Source: Sanderia malayensis (Eukaryota; Cnidaria; Scyphozoa; Semaeostomeae; Pelagiidae). From it: a stretch of 64,000 nt of DNA. The first letter of the stretch is position 1. Each line of letters starts with the position of its first letter. The position numbers and the translations under genes are program-made. The notes beneath the pieces are model-generated. The model searched no databases. It had not been told where the DNA came from and worked only from the letters and a program-made list of their open reading frames with translations. This document shows, one piece after another, positions 1 to 10,978 of the stretch. The stretch spans positions 62,001 to 126,000 of the forward strand of contig RQOL01000426.1 in the NCBI GenBank assembly GCA_013076295.1, in the 5' to 3' direction.

Positions 1-67
1 AACAATAGAATTCGTTGTATGATTTGATTTATGCTATGTTTCGTCACGTAGCAATTTTTCATCTCGT

Positions 68-108
68 GCTTATGCTGTCCTAATATTTCATATTAGAACA
101 GCATAAGC
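68..108. other. 19-bp stem hairpin
   Basis: The arms 68-86 and 90-108 are reverse complements apart from one mismatch, around a 3-base TTC loop. No CTRR end or other partner signal lies next to it. It could be a small palindromic insertion or a structured RNA element. The stem is too short and the loop too tight for a typical animal miRNA precursor. Confidence 0.7.
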
Positions 109-1538
109 ATAACATAATTCCAAAATCTTGGATCGCAACGGAACTTGATGCTGAAATAAGACAAATAAACCTGATAGAAACATTTTTTGCCATCGCTGAG
201 GGGTAAGTAGAATTTACTTTACTTCACCCCATTCAAGTTGACATTTAAACTACATGTTTCTTAGGCCAATTGTATTTCACTCTATCTATTATCTATCTAT
301 CTCTATTTAATAGTAAAACCAATAAAGTATCACCTCATTACATATACTTTCTTGAGGCCAAAATGACAACTCCGCTTATGTTTCATAGCTTTTATATTTA
401 ATGTTTTCACAAAGAGTGTTTAATGCTATAGCCACATGTTGCAGTCGCTTCTTTTCACTTTGTGGCTGCCTTCTTGCCTTACCAACAGCCAAGCCCAATA
501 CTCCTATGAAACTCCTTCACCATGCATTCCCATCCCATTGATGATGATTATGAAGTACTTTTGCTTTGGTTATCCACGGTAACAGGTGCTTATCCTTATG
601 TTCTATATGATTCAAACTAATGTAAAGCCAATCCCAGCTGTAGATATCTTTGTACTTACTTGATTTAATTTAATAAAGCTTTTTCGTGGCAAATGCATTA
701 CATGATCTGTTTGTCTGTAATGTCATACTGAACAATATTGATTTCTTTATTTCTTTTATATTGAGATACATTGAATCAACATGAAAGGAAAATTAAACTC
801 CACAGATTCTCTCTTTATTTAACATTAATATTAAGGAAGGAAACTATTGTTACTTGAGTCAAACTTACTTTTGCTATCAGGGCTTTTAATATATTCTAAA
901 TAATACGTTACAATACAGTGAAGAAGTCCCAATTGTTATTCCAGTTAAACAAACTCCCTAATTATGAAAGAGCAATTTTTCGCTATCAACTTATTCAGCT
1001 CCCAAGGCTATCTTATCAAATCCAATTATTTTTTACCATCGATAGTAATAAACCAACATGTTAAATACATATAATTTGTCTCTTTCACTTTGTAGATCTA
1101 CTGATGTACATCATTGTACAAATGCAAGTATTGGAGACTTCATACCTATTGATTTGTCAAAGTCCAATGCATCAGTATCATCTTATCATGGAAACAAAAC
1201 CATACCTCTGTAAGTCAACATTAATTTAAATTCTGGATGCTCATCATAGATGTTCCTTTACTGTTTGTATTAGGTTGACAAAGTACCACAGCCAAGTGTC
1301 AATACATGCACTCAACTAATAGCAGCTAATTGTTGTTGTCCCTACAACATAACAAACTTTCATCTTGCATCTTATCTATTATACCATCAGTACGAGGCTT
1401 AACTGATGAAAACGAGGATTTTCAAATGAAAACGAGGCTGATCGCTAAACTAATTCCATGCATGTTAAACACTACAATCGTGACAATAGATAGACAGGGG
1501 AGCGAGGGAGAGCCAAACCACTGTACGTGGGTGGGAAA

Positions 1539-1639
1539 GGGCATGAGCGTAGCGAATGCAGCGCACGAAGTGCGCCAACCACATTAAACTTTTTACTTGA
1601 GGGACTCCGGGAAGCGAGCGTAGCGAGCGCCCCGGCTAG
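1539..1639 (+). repeat. Helitron 3' terminal module (U type), ends CTAG
   Basis: It starts with GGGCATGAGCG, contains the hairpin GCGCAC-GAA-GTGCGC (1561-1575), and ends with CCGGG...CCCCGG directly against CTAG (1636-1639). This is the hairpin plus CTRR organisation of Helitron 3' ends. The same module occurs throughout the window, with base changes that preserve the GAA-loop stem. Confidence 0.8.
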
Positions 1640-3059
1640 TCTCTATTATATAATCTACTCGACACGTGACCCGCCGACTGAACAATGCTATTGTTTTTGA
1701 ACAATCGACGTTCGAAAAACAATGGATCAAAGGAATTTCGTTGTATCCATAAAGCTTTTTTTGGGAATAGGGTGCAAATGGTATCAAAATGATCGCTGCA
1801 TTGCGCTGATCACAGTAAAGTATGTGGCTAATTCTACTCCAAACGGTTCGGGAGTTATGGCCCATTTTGTGTTCCGACTTTCTAGAAAGTCCGAGGCGGA
1901 GTTAATGAGATGCAAAACGAGCAGGAGAAGCACGTGTTTTTTTAGTTGAACGGGCGGCAAGTTGCTCGGTTTAACGTGAATACCTGCCGGAAATCAATGT
2001 AAAGACGTGTCAATTGTTGTCAGACCTGTGGAGACAATGGTGGACAATTATTTCAAGGTATTTCCTTTATTAATTTTTGGCTTTAAATAGCACGAGTTTT
2101 GTTTGTTTAACCTCACGTTTTCTTTCGGCTCGAGGGCCTAACAAAACACGAAACAATTTTGATTTCTTGGGTCGTTCTGGGCCGATTTTCTCCATTTAAA
2201 CTTTCCGATAACTGTTTATTTACACAGAACTAAAGTTATATGGCTTTGTTTTTTTGTTTGTTGATTTTCCTCTGTTTTTGGACAGTTTTGGCCGAGTTTG
2301 GGTTTTGCTGGAAAACACGAAATTTTCAAGCAACACGCGGTTGTTTTGCATTTGCGAAAATTAATTTTTACCTGCCAAAACTTGTTTTTTTCACCCAAAT
2401 ACTTTCGATAAATGTTCGCCAAGCTATTAGCTTCATGTTGATATTTTCGTGGGTGTGTAGGACAAAAATTGGCCACGTTATTTAATTTGAAAGTTGGTTG
2501 AATCGTGTTTTAAATGCTATTTTTTCACGGGTTTGATTTCACGGCTATTTTTCATCAACAAAATCATGTTTGGATTTCAAAAATGTACAACTAAGATTGC
2601 GAAAAGCATTTCAAATGCACCCAATTACTTTCGATACATATTCGCCAAGGTATCAGCTTCATGTTGGTGTAATTTGAGTTAAAATGGACAGAGTTTGACC
2701 AAGTTAGGGGAATTTTTGTGTTTTTAAAGTTGGCTGATGAATAAATTTTTTCACGGCTTTTGTCTTGGGCTGCACTAAATACTCGCTTAAAATTCAAAAC
2801 AACACTGTTAAGAAATGTGAATATTTTTATCGGATTCGTTGTTTTCTTAGCTACAGTTTGATATAATTTTTATTAGAGATTGAGTTTAAATTTTCCAGGA
2901 TTGATTAAATTTTTGAAGGCAACTTTTTTTTTCAAACTTCACACTGAAGCTATCAACCTTCGGCTTTCAGGGGGGCGGCAGGGTGAGCGCTGGGCGGTCG
3001 ATTGCCAGGGGGGAAGATCCGACCTCCCACCTTTACTTTCTTTAGAAATGTTGGGTCAT

Positions 3060-4005
3060 AATATGTATTGTAGGGTATGTATTGTAGGGTATTTATTGTA
3101 GGGTATGTATTGTATGGTATGTATGGTAGGGTATGTAGTAGGGTATGCATTGTAGGCCATGTATTGTAGGGTATGTTATGTAGGGTATGTATTGAAAGGT
3201 ATGTATTGTAGGGTATTTTTGTAGGGTATGTATTGTATGGTATATGTATTGTATGGTATGTATTTTAGGGTATGTATTGTAGGGTAAGTATTGTAGGGTT
3301 TGTATTGTAGGGTATGTATTGTAGGGTATGTATGGTAGGGTATGTATGGTAGGGTATGCATTGTAGGGTATGTATTGTAGGGTATGTATTTTAGGGTATG
3401 TATTTAAGGGTATGTATTGTAGGGTATGTATTGTAGGGTATGTATTGAAGGGTATGTATTGTAGGGTATGTATTGTAGGGTATGTATTGTAGGGTATGTA
3501 TTGTAAGGTATGCATTGTAGGTTATGTATTTTGAGGTATGTATGTAGGGTATGTATTGTAGGGTATGTTATGTAGGGAATGTGTTGTAGGGTATGTATTG
3601 TAGGGTATTATTGTAGGGTATGTATTGTATGGTATTTATTGTAGGGTATGTATTGTAGGGTATGTATTGTAGGGTTGTATTGTAGGGTATGTATTGTAGG
3701 GTATTATGTAGGGTATGTATTGTAGGGTATGTATTGTAGGGTATTTATTGTAGGGTATGTATTGTAGGGTATGTATTGTAGGGTATGTATTGTAGGGTTT
3801 GTATTGTAGGGTATGTATTGTAGGGTATGTATTGTAGGGTATGTATGTAGGGTATGTATTGTAGGGTATGTATTTTAGGGTATGTAGTCTAGGGTATGTA
3901 TTGTAGGGTATGTATTGTAGGGTATGTATTGTAGGGTATGTATTGTACGGTATGTATTGTAGGGTATGTTATGTAGGGTATGTATTGTAGGGAATGTATT
4001 GTAGG
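3060..4005. repeat. 14-bp satellite array (GTATTGTAGGGTAT)n
   Basis: About 65 tandem copies of a 14-base unit with scattered substitutions and small indels. One strand has no stop codon in any register, so long Tyr/Thr/Ile/Pro-rich open frames appear on the minus strand. These are artefacts. The array sits at the same relative place as in every other Helitron of the window, between the conserved 5' block and the GTAT microsatellite. Confidence 0.97.
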
Positions 4006-4093
4006 GTATGTATGTATGTATGTATGTATGTATGTATGTATGTATGTATGTATGTACGTATGTATGTATGTATGTATGTATGTATGTATGTAT
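4006..4093. repeat. (GTAT)n microsatellite
   Basis: About 22 copies of a tetranucleotide with one interruption (GTAC), continuing directly from the 14-bp satellite. The satellite unit contains GTATGTAT at its junctions, so slippage of that part probably seeded it. Confidence 0.97.
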
Positions 4094-4342
4094 GGGCATG
4101 AGCGGGAGCGAATGCAGCGCGCGAAGCGCGCCAACCACATTAAGCTTTTGTTGCTTGGGGGGCTCCGGGGAGGGAGCGAAGCGACCGAACCTGGCTCATG
4201 TATGTATGTATGTATGTATGTATGTATGTATGTATGGGCATGAGCGGGAGCGAATGCAGCGCGCGAAGCGCGCCAACCACATTAAGCTTTTGTTGCTTGG
4301 GGGGCGCCGGGGAGGGAGCGAAGCGACCGGGCCCCCGGCTAG
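4094..4342 (+). repeat. Doubled Helitron 3' module separated by (ATGT)n
   Basis: Two nearly identical 100-bp modules, 4094-4195 and 4236-4342, flank a short ATGT run. Each begins GGGCATGAGCGGGAGCG and carries the perfect stem GCGCGC-GAA-GCGCGC (second copy 4259-4273). Only the second ends in the full hairpin (CCGGGG at 4307-4312, CCCCGG at 4333-4338) and CTAG (4339-4342). The first ends in a degraded form, ACCTGGCTC, and is presumably a bypassed 3' end. Confidence 0.85.
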
Positions 4343-4445
4343 TCTATATATAATAAAATGTGATCACACGTGACCAGCCGACTGTGAACAATAAGCTATT
4401 GTTTGGTAAACAATCGACGTTCACCCGTACAATGGGATCAAAGGA
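4343..4445 (+). promoter_or_regulatory. Helitron 5' terminal region with CACGTGAC box and AACAAT words
   Basis: The tip TCTATATATAAT is followed within 25-30 bases by TGATCACACGTGACC. Then come repeated inverted and direct AACAAT/ATTGTTT words around ATCGACGTTC. The same arrangement opens U1, A, U4, U5, C and E. The V-type elements keep the CACGTGAC box and AACAATRG words in otherwise different sequence. I infer a Rep recognition or origin region; there is no direct proof. Confidence 0.5.
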
Positions 4446-5805
4446 ATTTCGTTGTGATCAAAAAGGCTTTTTTCCTCGGGGTCAATAAGGGTGCAAATTG
4501 GTATCAAAATGATTGCTGCATTGCGCTGATCAACGTAGAGTATGTGGCTAATTTCTACTCCAAACGGTTCGGGAGTTATGGCCCATTTTGTGTTCCGACC
4601 TTCTAGAAAGTTCCAAGGACCGAGTTAATGAGATGCAGAATGAGCAGGGAGAAGCACGTGTTTTTTTAGTTGAACGGGCGGCAAGTTGCTCGGCTTTAAC
4701 CACGAATACGTGCCGGAAATCAATTGTAAAGACGTGTCAATTGTTGTCAAGACCTCTGCAGGCAATTGGTGGACAATTATTTCAAGGTATTTCCTTTATT
4801 TCATTGTTTTTGAGTGGAAATAGCCCAAGCATTGTTTTGTTTAACCTCACGTTTTTCTTTCGGCTCGAGGGCCTAACCAAAACACGAGGACAATTTTGAT
4901 TTTCTCGCGTCGTTCTGGGCCGATTTTGTCCATTTAAATCTTCGATAACTGTTTATTTACACCAGAACTAAAATTATCTGGCTTTGTTTTTTTTCTTTTG
5001 TCGATTTTCCTCTGTTTTTGGACAGTTTTAGCGGAGTTTGGGTTTTGCTGGAAAATACGAAATTTTCAAGCAACATGCGTGTGTTTTGCATTTCCGAAAA
5101 TTATTTTTTAACCTGCCAAAACTTTGTTTTCTTCGCCCAAATACTTTCGATAAATGTTCGCCAAGCCATTAGCTTCATGTTGATATTTTCGTGGGGTGTG
5201 TAGGACAAAAATTGGCCACGTTAATTTAATTTGAAAGTTGGTGAATCGTGTTTTAAATGCTATTTTTTTTCATGGGTTTGATATCAGGGCAATTTTTGAT
5301 CAACAAAATCATGTCTTGGACTTCAAAAATGGAGAACTAAAATTGCGAAAAGCATTTCAAATGCACCCAATTACTTTCGATACTTGTTCGCCAAGGTATC
5401 AGCTTCATGTTGGTGTAATTTGAGTTAACATGGACAAAGTTTGACCAAGTTAGGGGAATTTTTGTGTTTTTAAAGTTGGCTGATGAATAAATTTTTCACG
5501 GGCTTTTGTTTGGGCTGCACTAAATACTCGCTTAAAATTCAAAACAACGCTGTTAAGAAATGTGAATATTTTTATCGGATTCGCTGTTTTCTTAGCTACA
5601 GTTTGATATAATTTTTATTAGAGATTGAATTTAAATTTTCCAGGATTGATTAAATTTTTGAAGGCAACTTTTTTTTTAAAACTTCACACTGAAGCTATCA
5701 GCCTTCTGCTTTCAGGGGGCCGGCAGGGTGGGCGCTGGGCGGTCGATTGCCAGGGGGGAAGATCCGACCTCCCACCTTTACTTTCTTTAGAAATGTTGCG
5801 TCGTA

Positions 5806-7197
5806 GTATGTATTGTAGGGTATGTATTGTAGGGTATGTATTGTAGGGTATTTATTGTAGGGTATGTATTGTATGGTATTTATTGTAGGGTATGTATTGT
5901 GGGGTATGTATTGTACGCTATGTATAGTAGGGTATGTATTGTAAGGTATGTATTGTAGGGTATGTTGTAGGGTATGTATTGTAGGGTATGTATGTAGGGT
6001 ATGTTATGTAGGGTATGTATTGTATGGTATTTTTTGTAGGGTAATTGTTGTAGGGTATGTATTGTAAGGTATTTATTGTAGGGTATGTATTGTAGGGTAT
6101 GTATTGTAGGGTATGCTGTGTAGGGTATGTATTGTAGGGTTTGTATTGTAAGGTATTTATGGTAGGGTATGCATTGTAGGGTATGTATCGTAGGGTATGT
6201 ATTGTAGGGTATGTATTGTAGGGTATGTATGTAGGGTATGTTGTGTAGGGTATGTATTGTAGGGTATGTATTGTAGGGTATGTATTGTAGGGTATGTAGT
6301 GTAGGATATGTTATGTAGGGTATGTATGTAGGGTATGTATTGTAGACTATGTATTGTAGGGTATGTATTGTAGGGTATGTATTATAGGGTATGTATTGTA
6401 GGGTATGTATTGTAGGGTATTTATTGTAGGGTATTTATTGTAGGGTATGTATTGTAGGGTATGTTATGTAGGGTATGTGTTGTAGGGTATGTATTGTAGG
6501 GTATTTATTGTAGGGTATGTATTGTAGGATATGCATTGTAGGGTATTTATTGTATGGTATGTATTGTAGGCATGTTTTGTAGGGTATGTATTGTAGGGTA
6601 TTTATTGTAGGGTATTTATTGTAGGGTATGTATTGTAGGGTATGTTATGTAGGGTATGTGTTGTAGGGTATGTATTGTAGGGTATATTTTGTAGGGTATT
6701 TATTGTAGGTTATGTATTTTAGGATATGTATTGTAGGGTATTTATTGTAAGGTATTTATTGTAGGGTATGCATTGTAGGGTATGTATCGTAGGGTATGTA
6801 TTGTAGGGTATGTATGGTAGGGTATGTATGTAGGGTATGTTGTGTAGGGTATGTATTGCAGGGTATTTATTGTAGGGTATGCATTGTACGGTATGTATCG
6901 TAGGGTATGTATTGTAGGGTATGTATTGTAGGGTATGTATGTAGGGTATGTTGTGTAGGGTATGTATTGTAGGGTATGTATTGTAGGGTATGTATTGTAG
7001 GGTATGTAGTGTAGGGTATGTTATGTAGGGTATGTATGTAGGGTACGTATTGTAGGCTATGTATTGTAGGGTATGTATTGTAGGGTATGTATTGTAGGGT
7101 ATGTATTGTAGGGTATGTATTGTAGGGTATGTATTGTAGGGTATTTATTGTAGGGTATTTATTGTAGGGTATGTATTGTAGGGTATGTATTGTAGGG
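5806..7197. repeat. 14-bp satellite array, about 100 units
   Basis: Long array of GTATTGTAGGGTAT with frequent single-base variants, plus a longer internal duplication: the stretch around 6170-6350 recurs almost unchanged around 6890-7060. That shows block duplication on top of single-unit slippage. Minus-strand open frames here are satellite artefacts. Confidence 0.96.
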
Positions 7198-7497
7198 TAT
7201 GTATGTATGTATGGGCATGAGCGGGAGCGAATGCAGCGCGCGAAGCGCGCCAAGCAGATTAAGCTTTGTCTACTCGACGTACTCCGGGGAGGGAGCGAAG
7301 CGACCGAACCGGCCCATGTAGGTATGTATGTATGTATGTATGTATCTATGTGTGTAGGTAGGTATGTATGTATGTATGTATATATGCATGGGCATGAGCG
7401 GGAGCGAATGCAGCGCGCGAAGCGCGCCAACCACATGAAACTTTTGTTGCTTGAGGAGCTCCGGGGAGGGAGCATAGCGACCGGGCTCCCGGGCTAG
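7198..7497 (+). repeat. Doubled Helitron 3' module of U2
   Basis: Two modules (about 7213-7315 and 7389-7497) flank a (GTAT)n tract at 7317-7388. Both keep GCGCGC-GAA-GCGCGC. Only the outer copy ends in the terminal stem and CTAG (7494-7497). The same doubling is seen in U1 and U4. Confidence 0.85.
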
Positions 7498-8945
7498 TCT
7501 CTTATATAATAAGATTGTTCCACACGTGACCCGCCGACTCTAAACAATGGGCTATTGTTTGGTGAACAATCGACGTTCAACCGAACAATGGGATCAAAGG
7601 AATTTCGTTATGAACACAAAGGCTTTTTTTTGGGTGGTCAATAAGGGTGCAAATCCGTATAGAAATGATCGCTGCATTGTGCTGATGACAGTGTACTATC
7701 TGGCTAATTTCTAACCCCAGCGGTTCCGGAGTTATGCCCCATTTTGTGCTCCGACTTTCTAGAAAGTTCCCCGGATGGAGATAATGAGATGCAAAACGAG
7801 CAGGGAGAAGCACGTGTTTTTTCGGTTGAACGGGCGGCAAGTTGCTCGGGTTTAAGCACGAATACGTGTCGGAAATCAATTGTAAAGACCTGTCAATTGT
7901 TGTCAAGACCTGTGGAGACAATTGGTGGACAATTATTTCAACGTGTTTCCTTTATTCTATTGTTTTTAGCTGAAAATAGCACGAGTTTTGTTTTGTTTAA
8001 CCTCACGTTTTCCTTTCGGCTCGAGGGCCTAACCAAAACACGAAGACAATTTTGATTTACTCGGGTCGTTCTGGGCCGATTTTCTCCATTTAAATATTCG
8101 ATAACTGTTTATTTACACAGGAACTAAAGTTATATGGCTTTGTTTTTTTGTTTTCTTGATTTTCCTCGGTTTTTGGACAGTTCTAGCCGAGTTTGGATTT
8201 TGCTGAAAAGCACGAAATTTTCAAGCAACACGCGTGTGTTTTGCATTTGCGAAAATTAATTTTTAAGCTGCCAAAACTTTGTTTTTTTCACCCAAATACC
8301 TTCGATAAATGTTGGCCAAGCTATTAGCTTCATGTTGATATTTTCGTGGGGTGTGTAGGACAAAAATTGGCCACGTTAACTTAATTTGAAAGTTGGTGAA
8401 TCGTGTTTTAAATGCTATTTCTTTCACGGGTTTGATTTCAGGGCTATTTTTGATCAACAAAATCATGTTTTGGACTTCAAAAATGTACAACTAAAATTGC
8501 GAAAAGCATTTCAAATGCACCCAATTACTTTCGATACTTATTCGCCAAGGTGTCAGCTTCATGTTGGTGTAATTTGAGTTAAAATGGACAAAGTTTGACC
8601 AAGTTAGGGGAATTTTTGTGTTTTTAAAGTTGGCTGATGAGTAAATTTTTTCACGGCTTTTGTCTTGGGCCGCACCAAATACTCGCTTAAAATTCAAAAC
8701 AGCACTGTTAAGAAATGTGAATATATTTATCGGATTCGCTGCTTTCTTAGCTACAGTTTGATGTATTTTTATTACAGATTGGGTTTAAATTTTCCAGGAT
8801 TGATTAAATTTTTGAAGGCAACTTTTTTTTTCAAACTTCACACTGAAACTATCAACCTTCGGCTTTCAGGGGGGCGGCAGGGTGGGCGCTGGGCGGTCGA
8901 TTGCCAGGGGGAAAGATCCGACCTCCCACCTTTACTTTCTTTAGA

Positions 8946-9560
8946 AATATTGTATTGCATAGTATGTTTAGTAGGGTATTTATTGTAGTGCATGTATTGT
9001 ATGGTATTTATTGTAGGGTATGTATTGTAGGGTATGTATTGTAGGGTATGTTATGTAGGGTATGTGTTGTAGGGTATGTATTGTAGGGTATTTATTGTAG
9101 GGTATTTATTGTAGGGTATTTATTGTAGGGTATGTATTGTAGGGTATTTATTGTAAAATATTTATTGTAGGGTATGTATTGTATGGTATGTATTATAGGG
9201 TATGCGTTGTAGGGTATGTATCGTAGGGTATGTATTGTAGGGTATTTATTGTAGGGTATTTATTGTAGGGTATTTATTGTAGGGTATGTATTGTAGGGTA
9301 TTTATTGTAGGGTATGTATGTATGTATGTATGTATGTATGTATGTATGTATGTATGTATGTATGTATATATGTATGTATATATGTAGGTATGTAGATATG
9401 TATGTATATTATGTATAGTATTTTTATATATAGTATATAGGGTATGTATTTTTGTATATATTTCTGTATAGTATATTTATGTATAGTATATTTATGTATA
9501 TATTTATGTATTTATGTTGATGTATATATTTATGTATATCCTTATGTATAGTAATGTTAA
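8946..9560. repeat. 14-bp satellite, (GTAT)n and TATA-rich decay tract
   Basis: The satellite runs to about 9312 and GTAT repeats to about 9370. An interrupted TATGTATA-type tract then continues to about 9560. Copy C has the reverse complement of this order at 47800-48293, so the tract was part of their common ancestor. Confidence 0.93.
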
Positions 9561-10156
9561 TGTTAATATGTAATGCTTCTATTTCTAACTTAATGTTCAG
9601 AAAAGATGACTGCAAAGCAGACACTGTCCTTCTTTGTGAGCAAATGAACTTCATATCAACCTTAACAAATATTAACATGAACTCACCTGATTATAATAAT
9701 ATTCACAAGGAATGTTCACACACAACAAGCATTCACTTCATGTTTGAGCACCTTAAACACAAGAAGACATTATATAATATATTTTATAGCATGTGTTGGC
9801 AAATCTCAGTTTTTTCATCTGGATTTAAGTCTGTAAATACAAGTATTTCATTTTGTCTCCAAATTAATAATTAACCGTACCCCATGTATGCACCCAGTCA
9901 AACAGCCAGTATGATTACCTTCTTACCTTCGCTCAACCTTCCATGGCCTTAGCCTACAGATCATGACATTCATAACAACAGCTAACAAAATCCGCACAAC
10001 CCGTTTGTGAAAAATTATCTATTTTTCCACATATTTTGCATTAAATTCACCAAATCAACTTCTTTTTATACTCACAAGTTCTCCTTAATAATTTTCCTCA
10101 TCAAATGAATAATCTTTGAGTGACATTTTTTAAAGGTTAACGTTAACGAACGACTA
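9561..10156 (+). other. Non-coding part of Helitron A
   Basis: Conserved with copy C (47231-47830) and, more loosely, with B and E just after their microsatellites. It is AT-rich. An open frame at 9554-9874 lacks recognisable domains, and its C counterpart has different ends. I see nothing that supports a gene. Confidence 0.5.
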
Positions 10157-10453
10157 CTTTAATTGGAGAAACTTTCACAGGAAGAATCTTTCGCGAGGCA
10201 AAAAAACGGAAATTTGTAGAATTAACTTTCGCGTTTTACACAAAATCGGATATTTTGCGAGAATGAACTTTCGTGAATTCCAAGTGTAAACAGAAACTTT
10301 TAACAGAAACCTTTAAGTAGTTTTTATTCAAAGTGAATCTTTTTCATAAATTTCGCGACATTCCAATTTTAAAATTTTTATCAAGAATAAACTTTCGCGA
10401 ATTTTGGCCAAAAACGCGAAACTTTCTTCCCGCGAAAGTTTCTCCGATTAAAG
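10157..10453. mobile_element. MITE with TA target duplication, about 300 bp
   Basis: The ends are inverted repeats of the form CTTTAATYGGAGAAACTTTC, flanked by TA on both sides (10155-10156 and 10454-10455). The interior is full of TTTCGCG/CGCGAAA words and carries no coding region. A TA duplication with terminal inverted repeats fits a Tc1/mariner-type MITE. Copy C carries it at the corresponding place (46963-47230), so it inserted before A and C diverged. Confidence 0.75.
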
Positions 10454-10554
10454 TAATAAAAATAATGATACAACAATATGGAAAAACTAACCTTGGTCTT
10501 TAGAGAACCTGGATATTCATTTTACTTCTCTCTACACCACTTCTATCCTTTCAG

Positions 10555-10978
10555 ATGTTCCCATTTGAAAATATTGCCAAACTAAAAAAAGAATGTTCTG
10601 CCAACTTTAAATTTCAAAAACACACCAAATTCAACTTTGTAACAATGCAAGGAGACCGAATTGAAAAGGAGAAGCTGAAGTAAGTTACTTCCAACATACC
10701 CATTATTATCTACTGTCTTTCACCAATTCTTCTCTACATTGCATGAAATCCTCTATGACACAACCAAGCATTGTTTTAAAAACAAATATTTTCTTTCCAG
10801 GTCAACAGACAGGATGAAAATAAATCTAATTAGAAAAAAAACACAAAATAAGAAAAAAAAGTTTACTTTCAAGCCAGGATCAAGCAGATCACCTTTCATG
10901 TGGACTAACATGCCCACACGTGATCTACAAAAGACAATGATGGATATGGCTAAGATTTCAAAAAAAAAATTGTCATAA
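10555..10978 (+). pseudogene. Remnant of small Helitron accessory gene X, exons 2-3
   Basis: Two exons, 10555-10679 and 10801-10978, join in frame across an intron with GTAAGT donor and TTTCCAG acceptor, ending in TAA. They encode about 100 residues starting MFPFENIAKLKKEC. A strongly basic centre contains RKK and NKKKK, followed by FTFKPGS and a tail with MPTRDLQKTMMDMAK. I do not recognise the family. Copy C has the same exons plus an upstream exon with a better start (46040 down to 45939). That exon is missing here because about 1 kb is deleted between 10529 and 10530. It lies upstream of Rep-Hel on the same strand. A DNA- or RNA-binding accessory role is only a guess from the charge. Confidence 0.5.

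Larger units (their letters stand above)
1..1639 (+). mobile_element. 3' part of a U-type Helitron (H0), left end outside window
   Basis: The last 250 bases or so match, in the same order, the 3' end of the autonomous copy C on the other strand (34622-34870). Shared items are the AAAACGAGG words, an ATAGATAGACAGG stretch, the GGGCATGAGCG module and a terminus ending CCCCGG-CTAG at 1636-1639. A T follows, as expected for Helitron insertion between A and T. Bases 1-1380 hold no coding region I can support, only AT-rich sequence, a TCTA-rich patch near 280-305 and a strong hairpin at 68-108. H0 is probably the tail of an autonomous element, but its body lies outside the window. Confidence 0.65.
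1640..4342 (+). mobile_element. Non-autonomous Helitron U1 (2.7 kb)
   Basis: The element starts TCTCTATTATATAAT directly after the CTAG of H0. It has a CACGTGACCC box near 1664, then about 1.3 kb of conserved non-coding sequence that recurs in U2, A, U4, U5, C and E. A 14-bp satellite, a GTAT microsatellite, a doubled 3' module and a terminal CTAG (4339-4342) follow. No Rep or helicase exon is present, so it must have been mobilised in trans. Apparent open frames in the 1.3-kb block are not shared between copies and are not genes. Confidence 0.8.
4343..7497 (+). mobile_element. Non-autonomous Helitron U2 (3.2 kb)
   Basis: It begins TCTATATATAATAAAATG immediately after the CTAG of U1 and ends CTAG at 7494-7497. 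Internal order: CACGTGACC box (4367-4375), conserved non-coding block to about 5800, the longest satellite array of the window, a microsatellite, and a doubled 3' module. No protein-coding region is supported. Both termini have canonical Helitron form. The 5' neighbour base is G rather than A because another Helitron abuts it. Confidence 0.85.

Noticed and set aside
3093..3515. Long minus-strand frames rich in [13 protein letters not shown] repeats here and in all other satellite arrays
   Set aside because: The 14-bp unit has no stop on that strand, so any register stays open. The 14-residue period follows from 14 bp x 3. Not a protein family.
3060..4005. CRISPR-like or telomere-like repeat array
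   Set aside because: Units are directly adjacent 14-mers without spacers, in a eukaryotic transposon. TGTAGGG resembles a telomere word, but the period and context are not telomeric.
4588..4899. A roughly 100-codon frame in the conserved 5' block, similar to 7744-8055 and, more weakly, 27499-27848
   Set aside because: Similarity follows from DNA identity of the block. Frames are broken or shifted in other copies and start inside non-coding conserved sequence.
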